Positions 56,347 through 63,769 of a stretch of 64,000 nt of DNA are shown here, one piece after another. This DNA comes from Mesobacillus persicus. Its GTDB lineage: Bacteria; Bacillota; Bacilli; Bacillales; Cytobacillaceae. Location of the stretch: NCBI RefSeq assembly GCF_900109925.1, contig NZ_FOBW01000006.1, positions 183,817 through 247,816 on the forward strand, in the 5' to 3' direction. Numbering within the stretch: position 1 is the stretch's first letter; every line of letters starts with the position of its first letter. The translations under genes were made by a program, and so were the position numbers. The notes under the pieces are model-generated. The model was not told the origin of the DNA and did not search any database. It saw nothing but the letters and a program-made list of their open reading frames with translations.

Positions 56347-56847
56347 TTAATAGCTTTTCACCAAATTATATAGGTCATCTTTCGTTAATGGACCTTTATA
56401 ATGTTCTCTTATGATTCCTTCTTTATCAATGATAAAGGTTTCTGGTTGGCCCGTGACACCAAATTGATCCTTTATGTCCATTTTATAATCAAATAGGTAA
56501 GTAGAAGAGGTGTTATGTTTTTCAACGAACTTTTTAACCCGATCCCTTGTTTCACCAAGATCAATAATTAATAGTTTCACTTCAACGCCATACTCCTGTT
56601 CGAACGCTTCAAGCTCAGGTGCTTCATCCACGCATGGACCGCACCAAGTCGCAAAAAAATTAACCACAACGACCTGACCATCATAATCAGAGAGGCTTTG
56701 CAGTTTCCCATCTAAATCCTCTAGTTGGAAATCTGGCGCTTTCTCTCCAAGTCCAATTGTCTCACCCTTATCCAAATTTAAAATAAAATAAGTGAATGCA
56801 CCGACAACGAGTAGCATAATTAGTATTCTTGTCCATTTATTATTCAT
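56347..56847 (-). CDS. Membrane-anchored thioredoxin-like protein (CcmG/ResA type)
   Basis: A 166-residue protein: one N-terminal membrane anchor (ILIMLLVVGAFTYFILNL), then an extracytoplasmic thioredoxin fold with the WCGPC active site (C69, C72) and a cis-Pro loop (GVTGQPETFIID). Such proteins reduce the haem-binding CXXCH cysteines of apocytochrome c: ResA in System II, CcmG in System I. Its place as the last gene of an operon with ccmE, ccmF and ccmH-like genes favours a CcmG role. Sequence alone does not separate it from a ResA paralogue. Confidence 0.85.
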   Translation of the reverse strand: MNNKWTRILIMLLVVGAFTYFILNLDKGETIGLGEKAPDFQLEDLDGKLQSLSDYDGQVVVVNFFATWCGPCVDEAPELEAFEQEYGVEVKLLIIDLGETRDRVKKFVEKHNTSSTYLFDYKMDIKDQFGVTGQPETFIIDKEGIIREHYKGPLTKDDLYNLVKSY

Positions 56848-56858
56848 CGGCTGCCCCC

Positions 56859-57878
56859 TTATCCCACAAATCGACTGAGATTCTGTTTGACCTGCACAAG
56901 ATGCTCTTTATAGGCGAGCAGTTTCGCGGAATACTCCTCGTCTGGCAAGTTCCCAACTGCATGCTGTTCCTCTAGTTCAATAATTTTGTCCATTATCGCA
57001 TTTTGTCGGGCAAGGAGTTGTTTAAATTCTGACTCTTCCTTGTCTGCAATTAGCCTTTGGTCTGCTATACGATTCTTCCATCTAAAGTAAACAAAATAAC
57101 CTACACCAGCCACAAGAATAACCCCAAGAATAATCATTAAGATATGGGGGTCAAATTTCTTTAGTGGAGACTGATTCCATAGTCTGATATGTCCTGGATT
57201 ATGGAAATCTGGTGAAGTTCTGGTTACAGAACTGGTAACTTGCTCACTACTTCCATCAGTCTGAGTAATTGCTTGAGTATTTTCATCTGTTCCATCTACT
57301 GATGCTTCCGCTGCTGGTTGTGCATCTTTAAGATAGGAAAACTTTATTTCCTGTCCAGGTTTAATATTTAGGACGTTATACATCCAATAAGTTTGACTAT
57401 CTATGGATATCTGTTGTGGAGCCGATATTTCTGCTTCAGAAAATTGTAGGCTCCCTTTCCCTTCAGGAACTAGAATTTGAAGAACTTCTAAGGGATAATC
57501 TAAGGGAAAGACAATTGGAACACCCGAAGGTATTTGATAACTATATGAAATAATTTGGGATTCAGCCGCAGGAATTGGTAAAGTGGTACTAAAGCCCTTA
57601 TTAGATACTTTCATTCCTAGGTTCTTATCCTGAACCTGCAAATTGAGTGCCCCTAAGGGAAGCTGTATAGAAATCACTCCCTCATGGCTTTCCTCCCCAT
57701 CATACTCTTGATTACCCATATTGGAATAATTGGCCATGTGCTGCAGGTTTAGATTTCCATCTTCTAGCGGATCAACTACTATATAGTGCATATCCACCTT
57801 AATTGATTCATCTAAAGCATACACACTTGTAAAAGGAAGAAATAATAAGGAGAGAAGTAAAACTGCCATTCTCTTCAT
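56859..57878 (-). CDS. Uncharacterised exported/anchored protein in the ccm-like operon
   Basis: 339 residues, no family recognised. A signal peptide (MKRMAVLLLSLLFLPFTSVYA) is followed by an extracytoplasmic, strand-rich domain to about 215, a Ser/Thr/Gln-rich stretch, one membrane segment (HILMIILGVILVAGVGYFVYF, about 245-265) and a cytoplasmic helical tail (IMDKIIELEEQHAVGNLPDEEYSAKLLAYKEHL). The tail repeats a motif seen in the neighbouring 123-residue protein and resembles the N-terminal soluble part of CcmI. Overall architecture is like the 349-residue protein at 61258-62307. It may hold apocytochrome or the CcmF/H complex; that is inference. Confidence 0.7.
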   Translation of the reverse strand: MKRMAVLLLSLLFLPFTSVYALDESIKVDMHYIVVDPLEDGNLNLQHMANYSNMGNQEYDGEESHEGVISIQLPLGALNLQVQDKNLGMKVSNKGFSTTLPIPAAESQIISYSYQIPSGVPIVFPLDYPLEVLQILVPEGKGSLQFSEAEISAPQQISIDSQTYWMYNVLNIKPGQEIKFSYLKDAQPAAEASVDGTDENTQAITQTDGSSEQVTSSVTRTSPDFHNPGHIRLWNQSPLKKFDPHILMIILGVILVAGVGYFVYFRWKNRIADQRLIADKEESEFKQLLARQNAIMDKIIELEEQHAVGNLPDEEYSAKLLAYKEHLVQVKQNLSRFVG

Positions 57879-58250
57879 TTAATTCTCTCCTTTTCTGTTT
57901 TGATACTTGCTCGTGGCTGCCTCAATTTCTCGTTCAACTTCCGCCATTAGGTTTTTATCTAATTTGGTAGTGGTTTGCTGTTGTTCATCCTTCATGATTT
58001 TAGCCACTTGGTTTTCATATTGCTTTTTCAGCTGAAAATAATCCGTATCAGACAGCTTATTCATTTTATGTTCAAACTCTAATTCATTTAATGTTGTCAA
58101 TAATACTTCCTTGGAATTGACAGATGCCTCACCTTCTACTTGTTTGTTGAAATAAGCATCCCACGTAAAATAAGGAGCGGTTACAAGAAACATACAGATA
58201 AGTGCTAGAAGTGCTGTAAAAATCATTGAGATGATTGAAATCTCTGCCAT
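57879..58250 (-). CDS. Small membrane protein resembling the CcmI N-terminal domain
   Basis: A 123-residue protein: an N-terminal membrane segment (IISMIFTALLALICMFLVTAPYF) and a helical tail with TLNELEFEHKMNKLSDTDYF QLKKQYENQ, very like the L.ELEFD...GKLSDEDY...L segment after the first helix of CcmI/CycH. CcmI proteins deliver apocytochrome c to the CcmF-CcmH ligase. The TPR part of CcmI is missing, so this would be a minimal form. The start is ATG 58250, with AGGA 10 nt upstream; the GTG three codons earlier abuts it. Contiguous with its neighbours. Confidence 0.65.
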   Translation of the reverse strand: MAEISIISMIFTALLALICMFLVTAPYFTWDAYFNKQVEGEASVNSKEVLLTTLNELEFEHKMNKLSDTDYFQLKKQYENQVAKIMKDEQQQTTTKLDKNLMAEVEREIEAATSKYQNRKGEN

Positions 58251-58262
58251 CACGTTCACATC

Positions 58263-58778
58263 CTAAAAATACTTTTTCCGTTCTTCATCAATTATAGAAG
58301 AGAGGATTTCTTCTTCCACCTCGTCTTTTACGTTCATTTCTTCATTAGATGTTTGTATTTCCCCACTTCTTCTAGTCCATCTGCGGACAAGAAAGAACAC
58401 CCCAGTTCCTGCTCCACCTAATGTTACAAACGGAAGCACCCAGGCGGTTAAACTAAATCCTTTCTTTTCTGGGGCAGTAAGTATTTCCTCCCCAAGGGTC
58501 TCAACGTAGTACTCACGGATTTCATCCTTATCCATCCCTTTGTTCATCATTTCGATGAGGTCGGCTTTAAAGGCATCTGTATTTGTACACCCCGCCATGT
58601 CACAGGCGTAGTGGTCTTGTCCACAGCCACAAGTACACATAAATTGCGATGCCACAGCTTTAAATTCTGCCGATTTGTAGTCATACTGCTGCTGTGTTTC
58701 AGTAGCATGGGTCTGAAGCAAAAAAGATTGAAGTCCAAACAAAAGAATGAGCATTACAATCGGGATTTTTTTGTTCAC
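58263..58778 (-). CDS. ccmH: CcmH-like cytochrome c maturation protein
   Basis: A 171-residue protein: a signal peptide or anchor (IPIVMLILLFGLQSFLL), a three-helix CcmH/CycL/NrfF-like domain, a second membrane segment (AWVLPFVTLGGAGTGVFFLV) and a short tail. In the usual LRCxxC active site it has MCTCGCGQDHYACDMAGC: C48, C50, C52, C59 and C64, i.e. CxCxC rather than CxxC. The following GMDKDEIREYYVETLGEEILTAPEKKGF closely follows the family (IREFLVARYGDFVLYxPPxxG). It would act with CcmF in haem ligation. It lies 1 nt after ccmF. Confidence 0.82.
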   Translation of the reverse strand: MNKKIPIVMLILLFGLQSFLLQTHATETQQQYDYKSAEFKAVASQFMCTCGCGQDHYACDMAGCTNTDAFKADLIEMMNKGMDKDEIREYYVETLGEEILTAPEKKGFSLTAWVLPFVTLGGAGTGVFFLVRRWTRRSGEIQTSNEEMNVKDEVEEEILSSIIDEERKKYF

Positions 58779-58779
58779 C

Positions 58780-60762
58780 TTATGCCACCTCTTTCATAAC
58801 TCCGGTGTATTTTGGCGTGATATTTTGATATCTTCCAGTCCAGATAGCAAAAACTGAACCAATGACAACCATAATAGATCCAATCCACAACCAGCTAATC
58901 ATCGGATTCACTTTAATGATAAAGGTTGCCGTTCCATTTTCATCCCACGTACTAAGAACCATGTACAAGTCTTCTGCGATTGAACTATGAAGTGCTACTT
59001 CAGTAGAAGGTTCGTCCCAATTTCCGTAGAAGACTTTTTCAGGTTGGAACACACCTAGTCGTTTTCCATCTTTGAAGACGGTGAGATCGGCATAAACAAT
59101 ATCGTTAATACCCTCTGCCCGCTGTTCTAACCGCTCATACGTAATCCGATAATCTTTAATGTCTATTGACTCGCCTATATCGAGAGTTTTCATCGTTTCC
59201 ATATCATAATTCTGAGAACCAATAATGCCCATCGTAATAAAGGCAATACCGATATGAACAATATAGCCCCCATACCGCCGTCTATTCTTTGTCATTAACT
59301 TGTACAGGGCAATTGGCACTGGCTCTTTCGTCATCTTTCTTCGTGCTTTAACCCCACGATAAAACTCAAGATAATGGGTGACAAATAGGAAGATGATTAC
59401 TCCATAGCCGATAACAGCCCATGCCTTTTGAATCCCAAGGGTGACCATCAAAATCATCCCGATTACACTAAGAACTGCTGGAATTAGAAAGTTCTTTCTT
59501 AGGTTTTTTGCAGATGAGCGCTGCCATGCAAGTAATGGACAAACCGCCATCACAAACATCATTGTTAGTAGAATCGGTGCCTGAACTGTATTAAAAAATG
59601 GAATCCCTACTGTAACCTTAGTGCCCCGAACCGCTTCTGAAACAAGCGGGAAAATCGTTCCCCAAAATACTGCGAATGCTGCACCAACAAGGAGTAAATT
59701 ATTAATCAAAAAGCTACTTTCCTTCGAAACATAGGATGTGAATTCCCCTGCACTTCTTTTCAATAAATGATAACGACTCATTAAGACATAGATTGCACCT
59801 ACGACTATCACACCCATAAAAATTAAAAAGTACATTCCTAAATCTGAATCTCCGAATGCATGAACGGATGTTAAAACACCACTCCGAACAAGGAATGTAC
59901 CAAAGAGTGTCAAAGCATAAGAGAGAATGATTAATGAAATATTCCAAACCTTTAACATGTTCTTACGTTCCTGAATCATCACCGAGTGAAGGAAAGCGGT
60001 AGCCGTAAGCCAAGGCATGAACGAAGCGTTTTCCACTGGATCCCAAGCCCAATAGCCGCCCCAACCAAGTTCAACATAAGCCCATTGCCCTCCAAGGATA
60101 TTTCCTAATGTTAAAAACAGCCAGGCAATAATAGTCCATCTTCTAGTCATTTTGATCCAGAAATCATCGACATTTTTAAGGATCAATGCAGCCATTGCAA
60201 AGGCAAACGGTACGGCCAAACCAACATACCCCAAATACAATGTAACCGGATGAACAATCATCCCTGGGTTTTGGAGCATTGGGTTCAGTCCTCTACCTTC
60301 AGCTGGAACATAATCAAGAAGCGCAAATGGTCTGGAGACAAACCCCAAAATGATAAAAAAGAATAAAGTGTTAATAAGTAGGATCGACGAGATATAAGGC
60401 ACCATGGGGTTCCCCTGCATTTTTCGAGAGACAACAATCATCGCCGTATACATCGTTAAAAAGAAACTCCATAGCATTAATGAACCTGAATTTCCTGCCC
60501 ATAATGCTGCTAGTTTATAAAATAACGGAAGCTCACTGCTCGTATAATTACTCACATATTCATACTGGAATTGAGAAGTGGCTAACAGGTAGAGCATGAC
60601 AGCATTTGCAACAGCCATACAAATAAATACAGCAATTACGCCGCCCTTACCACTATTGATTAGGGTCTGTTTCTTTATTTTTATCCCAATAATAAAAACA
60701 AGAATAGAATAAATGGTTAGAGCAAGGCCGATATATATGGATGCATTTCCAAGTAAGTACAT
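58780..60762 (-). CDS. ccmF: Haem lyase CcmF/NrfE family
   Basis: A 660-residue integral membrane protein with about 15 hydrophobic segments. It has the tryptophan-rich haem-handling WWD motif WGGYWAWDPVENASFMPW (234-251) and flanking histidines H171 (NPGMIVHPVTLYLGYV), H259 (TAFLHSVMIQERK) and H301 (SVHAFGDSDLG), all as in CcmF, which attaches haem from CcmE to apocytochrome c. A large C-terminal extracytoplasmic domain follows (about 500-620). Its size and HP/VHAF motifs separate it from the shorter System II CcsA/ResC. It lies 29 nt after ccmE. Confidence 0.93.
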   Translation of the reverse strand: MYLLGNASIYIGLALTIYSILVFIIGIKIKKQTLINSGKGGVIAVFICMAVANAVMLYLLATSQFQYEYVSNYTSSELPLFYKLAALWAGNSGSLMLWSFFLTMYTAMIVVSRKMQGNPMVPYISSILLINTLFFFIILGFVSRPFALLDYVPAEGRGLNPMLQNPGMIVHPVTLYLGYVGLAVPFAFAMAALILKNVDDFWIKMTRRWTIIAWLFLTLGNILGGQWAYVELGWGGYWAWDPVENASFMPWLTATAFLHSVMIQERKNMLKVWNISLIILSYALTLFGTFLVRSGVLTSVHAFGDSDLGMYFLIFMGVIVVGAIYVLMSRYHLLKRSAGEFTSYVSKESSFLINNLLLVGAAFAVFWGTIFPLVSEAVRGTKVTVGIPFFNTVQAPILLTMMFVMAVCPLLAWQRSSAKNLRKNFLIPAVLSVIGMILMVTLGIQKAWAVIGYGVIIFLFVTHYLEFYRGVKARRKMTKEPVPIALYKLMTKNRRRYGGYIVHIGIAFITMGIIGSQNYDMETMKTLDIGESIDIKDYRITYERLEQRAEGINDIVYADLTVFKDGKRLGVFQPEKVFYGNWDEPSTEVALHSSIAEDLYMVLSTWDENGTATFIIKVNPMISWLWIGSIMVVIGSVFAIWTGRYQNITPKYTGVMKEVA

Positions 60763-60791
60763 TTTGTCACCTTCTTATAGTTGTTAGCCGT

Positions 60792-61244
60792 TTACTCTTC
60801 ACTTGAAGGTTCACCCAGCTTCTCTTTATGGAACTCAGGATCATAGTCTTCCATGTCTTCTCCTTCATATTTTGAAGGACATCTCGTTTGGACTGATTCA
60901 GCATTGAACGTATTTTCCTCGCCTAAATAACCCTGCAAGATTGCTATTACTCCTTCAGAGAAGTTATCCGGCCTAACGCCTTCATAAACAACATGCATGG
61001 TATGCCCCTCTTCGTCCTGAACATCGAACTTAAGTACAATGTCATCTGCATTCCAGTCAATCGATTCTTCAATTAATAATCCTTCTACTGTGACAAAATC
61101 GTCTTTATGTTTTTCCTGATTTTCGAGAAGTTCTTTTAAAGGGAGTTCGATACCGCTAGATGCGGGAGTAGCGGCCATAAGAAGAATCAAAATTGCTGCT
61201 GCAATGGCAAGCCCAGCCATCGTCATAATTGTATTTTTCTTCAT
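60792..61244 (-). CDS. ccmE: Cytochrome c maturation haem chaperone CcmE (CxxxY type)
   Basis: A 150-residue protein with one N-terminal membrane anchor (MTMAGLAIAAAILILLMAA) and an OB-fold domain. VVYEGVRPDNFSEGVIAILQGYLGEENTFNAESVQTRCPSKYEGE aligns with the CcmE core up to the haem-binding site. The haem-attaching residue is Cys122 in CPSKY (CxxxY), in place of the usual His in HxxxY. CxxxY forms are known from System I* of Desulfovibrio and some archaea. It takes haem released by CcmC and delivers it to CcmF, whose gene is next. No ccmABC genes are present in the window. Confidence 0.9.
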   Translation of the reverse strand: MKKNTIMTMAGLAIAAAILILLMAATPASSGIELPLKELLENQEKHKDDFVTVEGLLIEESIDWNADDIVLKFDVQDEEGHTMHVVYEGVRPDNFSEGVIAILQGYLGEENTFNAESVQTRCPSKYEGEDMEDYDPEFHKEKLGEPSSEE

Positions 61245-61257
61245 TCATCTCACCTCT

Positions 61258-62307
61258 TTAAATTAATTTTTTCATTCTTTCTTCGTAGGTTTTTTCATCA
61301 ATCTTTCCGGTCATCAGTTTATTTCGCAAGAGTTTTTTTTCTTCATCTAAGCTTTTGACTGAGGCTGAAGAAGTTCGGGCTCCTTTCTTACTTGTATTCC
61401 TACCATTACTTGAAACATTTGAAGAGTATTTTGATTCTTTGGCCCCTCTCAATCCAAAGAAGACAAATGCTCCTGCAATGCAAATTGAAAGGCCAATTAT
61501 AAAGGCACCAGCTGTTCCGATGATTGGTTGATTTTCACTTGTACTCAACCCATTGTTTCCTACCTGATCCGTCGCCGTTAATCCGGCATGAGTACCATCT
61601 TCAGGTGTTTGTTTGCTAATAATTGATAATGTAGACTCATTCCCCTCTTTTTTATAAGAGGTGGAATAGCTAACTGGTTCTCCTTTGAGGACATCTGTAT
61701 ATTGATAAAGGTGAAGCTCTTGCCCGTAATCCGTACCGGTAACATTCTGCGCTTTAGGATCAAGAGTAAATTCAGTAGAGTTCATAGGGTTATAGAAAAT
61801 GATATCTAGCTTTTCAACACTTGCTTCCGGTATGAATTGAAAATCGAACTTCTTTTCTGTATCAGTTACAGCGATTGGATTTGAGTAATACTCAATCACA
61901 AATTGATAAGAGCTCCCTTGCTTGATGACTTCTGCGGGCTTCCATATCAAAGTGTTTTTTGCTTTGTTTAATTCGTACGGTCTTTGGACTTCCGACTGAT
62001 TGTCAGCGGGAAATTCAGCAACAAGATACACCTGAAAATCCTTGTCACTTAACGGAACCGGAAATTCAAGCTCCCCAGAGTAGTCCTGCCCACTATTATT
62101 AGTAATTGTCCCGTAAAAGGCATTTAAAAGGCTGGGTTTGTCCTCCGGCCACCCCTCTGGATAATCAAACTCGGGCATCACCTGGATACTTAATTCTTTA
62201 TATGGGAAATCCTCTGCCCGATATTCTCCTTCCGCCTGCGCGTGGTGTAAAAAGATACTGCCTCCAATTATTACTGCCATAATCACTGACAGCCATTTTT
62301 TTAACAT
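61258..62307 (-). CDS. Uncharacterised exported/anchored protein, first gene of the ccm-like operon
   Basis: 349 residues, no family recognised. A signal peptide (MLKKWLSVIMAVIIGGSIFLHHAQA) is followed by an extracytoplasmic beta-rich domain (about 30-220, with ITNNSGQDYSGELEFPVPLSDKDFQVYLV, like an Ig/FN3-type or cell-surface adhesion fold), one membrane segment (about 268-290, GTAGAFIIGLSICIAGAFVFFG), and a basic cytoplasmic tail ending in DEEKKLLRNKLMTGKIDEKTYEERMKKLI, a SHOCT-like helical pair. The same build is seen in the protein at 56859-57878. AAGGAGG precedes the ATG. It may be an accessory of cytochrome c assembly. Confidence 0.7.
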   Translation of the reverse strand: MLKKWLSVIMAVIIGGSIFLHHAQAEGEYRAEDFPYKELSIQVMPEFDYPEGWPEDKPSLLNAFYGTITNNSGQDYSGELEFPVPLSDKDFQVYLVAEFPADNQSEVQRPYELNKAKNTLIWKPAEVIKQGSSYQFVIEYYSNPIAVTDTEKKFDFQFIPEASVEKLDIIFYNPMNSTEFTLDPKAQNVTGTDYGQELHLYQYTDVLKGEPVSYSTSYKKEGNESTLSIISKQTPEDGTHAGLTATDQVGNNGLSTSENQPIIGTAGAFIIGLSICIAGAFVFFGLRGAKESKYSSNVSSNGRNTSKKGARTSSASVKSLDEEKKLLRNKLMTGKIDEKTYEERMKKLI

Positions 62308-62343
62308 AGTGAACCTCCTTAAGTTCCAATTGTTTCCTGTTTA

Positions 62344-62371
62344 CTATAGTTTCTATTAATTTTAACTATAG
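62344..62371. promoter_or_regulatory. Inverted repeat upstream of the ccm-like operon
   Basis: CTATAGTT-N12-AACTATAG, perfect 8-bp arms, 37 nt upstream of the first gene. It is placed like an operator; no known regulator consensus was matched. Confidence 0.45.
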
Positions 62372-62619
62372 ATGGAAAACTAGAATCATCGTTAATGGAG
62401 TTTTGAACATTTTGTTACCCAAACCAAATCTTATTTTTTTTGTCAAAAATTGCACAAAAAGTATTCATTTTTTTTGATTATTACCTGTGGGGTATTTGCA
62501 GACGATTCAACATGTACTATTAGATTTAGCTCTCTTCTTAAACTTTGTTGTTTTGGGATATAAAGTAGAACGACTTAAGCATCATTACAGCAAAGTGGAG
62601 ATTTACATATGAGGGAAGT

Positions 62620-62725
62620 GCTTGAAAATATACTAAAACGCACCAAATTAGTTTATCTTTAGCTAAAATCGGCTTAGGTAGTAAAATTGGCTTTAAGATT
62701 TTTGCATTTTTAACAACAATCCTTA
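62620..62725. repeat. Dispersed AT-rich repeat, second copy
   Basis: Shares GAAAATATACTAAAACGCACC...TTATCTTTAGCTAAAATCGGCTT-type sequence with 28785-28890. The preceding CTTTGTTGTTTTGGG is echoed at 63196-63215 beside the IS element. Confidence 0.5.
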
Positions 62726-62821
62726 CGCAAACACCCTACGATTTTGACATAAATTATCCATAACTTTTATGAGAATAATAAGGTAAAATACCTATATGCG
62801 TATTTAAAGGAGGAAAATGAA

Positions 62822-63187
62822 GTGAAAAAATATATAATTGTGTTTTTTGCTATATTTCTTTTGGTAGGCTGTACAGGTGTAGGGTCTTATCAAGATGTAT
62901 CAGTTGATGAGGCAAAGGAATTGATTGCTAGCGGGGAAGTAAAAGTATTAGATGTCCGTACAGATGAAGAATTTTCAGCCGGACACATACCTGGTGCACA
63001 GTTAATTCCGCTTCAAGTCATTGACGGAAAACTATCTGAATTGGATAAGAACACCAAGTATCTAGTCGTCTGTAGGAGTGGCAATCGTTCTGCCCAAGCA
63101 AGTACCCTTCTTGCAGAAAATGGTTTTGAAAACATTTATAATATGACTGGTGGCATGAACGAATGGACTGGGGAGATTAATTACTAA
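62822..63187 (+). CDS. Rhodanese-domain lipoprotein
   Basis: A 121-residue exported protein. The N-terminal lipobox is LVGC (MKKYIIVFFAIFLLVGCTG), so it is probably a lipoprotein on the outer face of the membrane. A single rhodanese domain follows with VLDVRTDEEFSAGHIPGA and the catalytic loop CRSGNRSAQ (active Cys). It could move sulfane sulfur or act as a thiol relay outside the cell. The start is GTG with AAAGGAGG 8 nt upstream. It is divergent from the ccm-like operon, so a link to cytochrome c thiol chemistry is possible but unproven. Confidence 0.88.
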   Translation: MKKYIIVFFAIFLLVGCTGVGSYQDVSVDEAKELIASGEVKVLDVRTDEEFSAGHIPGAQLIPLQVIDGKLSELDKNTKYLVVCRSGNRSAQASTLLAENGFENIYNMTGGMNEWTGEINY

Positions 63188-63253
63188 GGCTCTTTTCACA
63201 CACTTTGTTGCTTTCAGAACTTAATAAAAAAGGCCTGCTTACTATTATAAACT

Positions 63254-63307
63254 GTACCCTATAGAGTAGACATGTAAAAAAAGTCTACCTATGGGGTACT
63301 TTTTTGT
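63254..63307 (+). terminator. Hairpin just inside the IS left end
   Basis: GTACCCTATAGAGTAGAC pairs, with one bulge and one mismatch, with GTCTACCTATGGGGTAC, and TTTTTT follows. This is the type of structure that stops outside transcription entering the element. Confidence 0.65.
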
Positions 63308-63355
63308 ATAATTAAGAAACACAACTAGAGAATGACAAAAGGGACTGGGGAACTT

Positions 63356-63769
63356 ATGAGTAAAAAGACTTTTACAGAGAAAGAGATTAAACAATTAGCA
63401 GCTAATAAATACGTTAAATCTGTTAGTTCAAAAGGTATAACTTATACTGATGAATTCAAGGGAATATTTATTGCGGAGAAAGAGAAAGGCAAGTTTGCCA
63501 GAGGAATATTTGAAGAATGTGGGCTTGATTCAAAAGTTTTGGGGATAGAGAGAATTAGGTCAGCTAGTAAGAGATGGCAAAAAGCTTACAATGTTAATGG
63601 AATTGATGGTTTACGTGATACTAGACCAGGAAATTCAGGGCGGCCTAGGGAAAAGGAACTTACACTAGAGGGGCAAAATGCCCGCTTATCGGCACAAATC
63701 AACTTACTCAAGGCGGAAAATGAACTGTTAAAAAAGATTCGTTTTGCGGAAAGGGGGCTGAAGAAGTAA
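63356..63769 (+). CDS. IS3-family transposase OrfA (helix-turn-helix)
   Basis: A 137-residue DNA-binding subunit. The N-terminal helix-turn-helix (TYTDEFKGIFIAEKEKGKFARGIFEECGLD) is followed by a second one (ERIRSASKRWQKAYNVNGIDGLRDTR), and the C-terminal leucine-zipper-like ENARLSAQINLLKAENELLKK is where OrfA joins OrfB. The start is ATG 63356 with GGGG 5 nt upstream. A AAA AAG at 63730-63736 is a canonical -1 frameshift site for making the OrfAB transposase. Confidence 0.88.
   Translation: MSKKTFTEKEIKQLAANKYVKSVSSKGITYTDEFKGIFIAEKEKGKFARGIFEECGLDSKVLGIERIRSASKRWQKAYNVNGIDGLRDTRPGNSGRPREKELTLEGQNARLSAQINLLKAENELLKKIRFAERGLKK

Larger units (their letters stand above)
62308..62821. other. 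Divergent intergenic region with a dyad and a dispersed repeat
   Basis: It holds an 8-bp inverted repeat near the ccm-like operon start (62344-62371), a T-rich stretch (62430-62480), a dispersed AT-rich repeat (62620-62725) and the ribosome site of the rhodanese gene. No gene seen. Confidence 0.55.

Noticed and set aside
58780..60762. CcmF as a System II ResC/CcsA protein
   Set aside because: Length of 660 aa, the large C-terminal exported domain and the adjacent CcmE/CcmH genes fit CcmF/NrfE better than the shorter ResC.
56347..62307. Claim that the ccm-like operon was recently acquired by horizontal transfer
   Set aside because: Base composition and ribosome sites look like the neighbours by eye; the nearby IS is outside the operon. 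Only phylogeny could support it.
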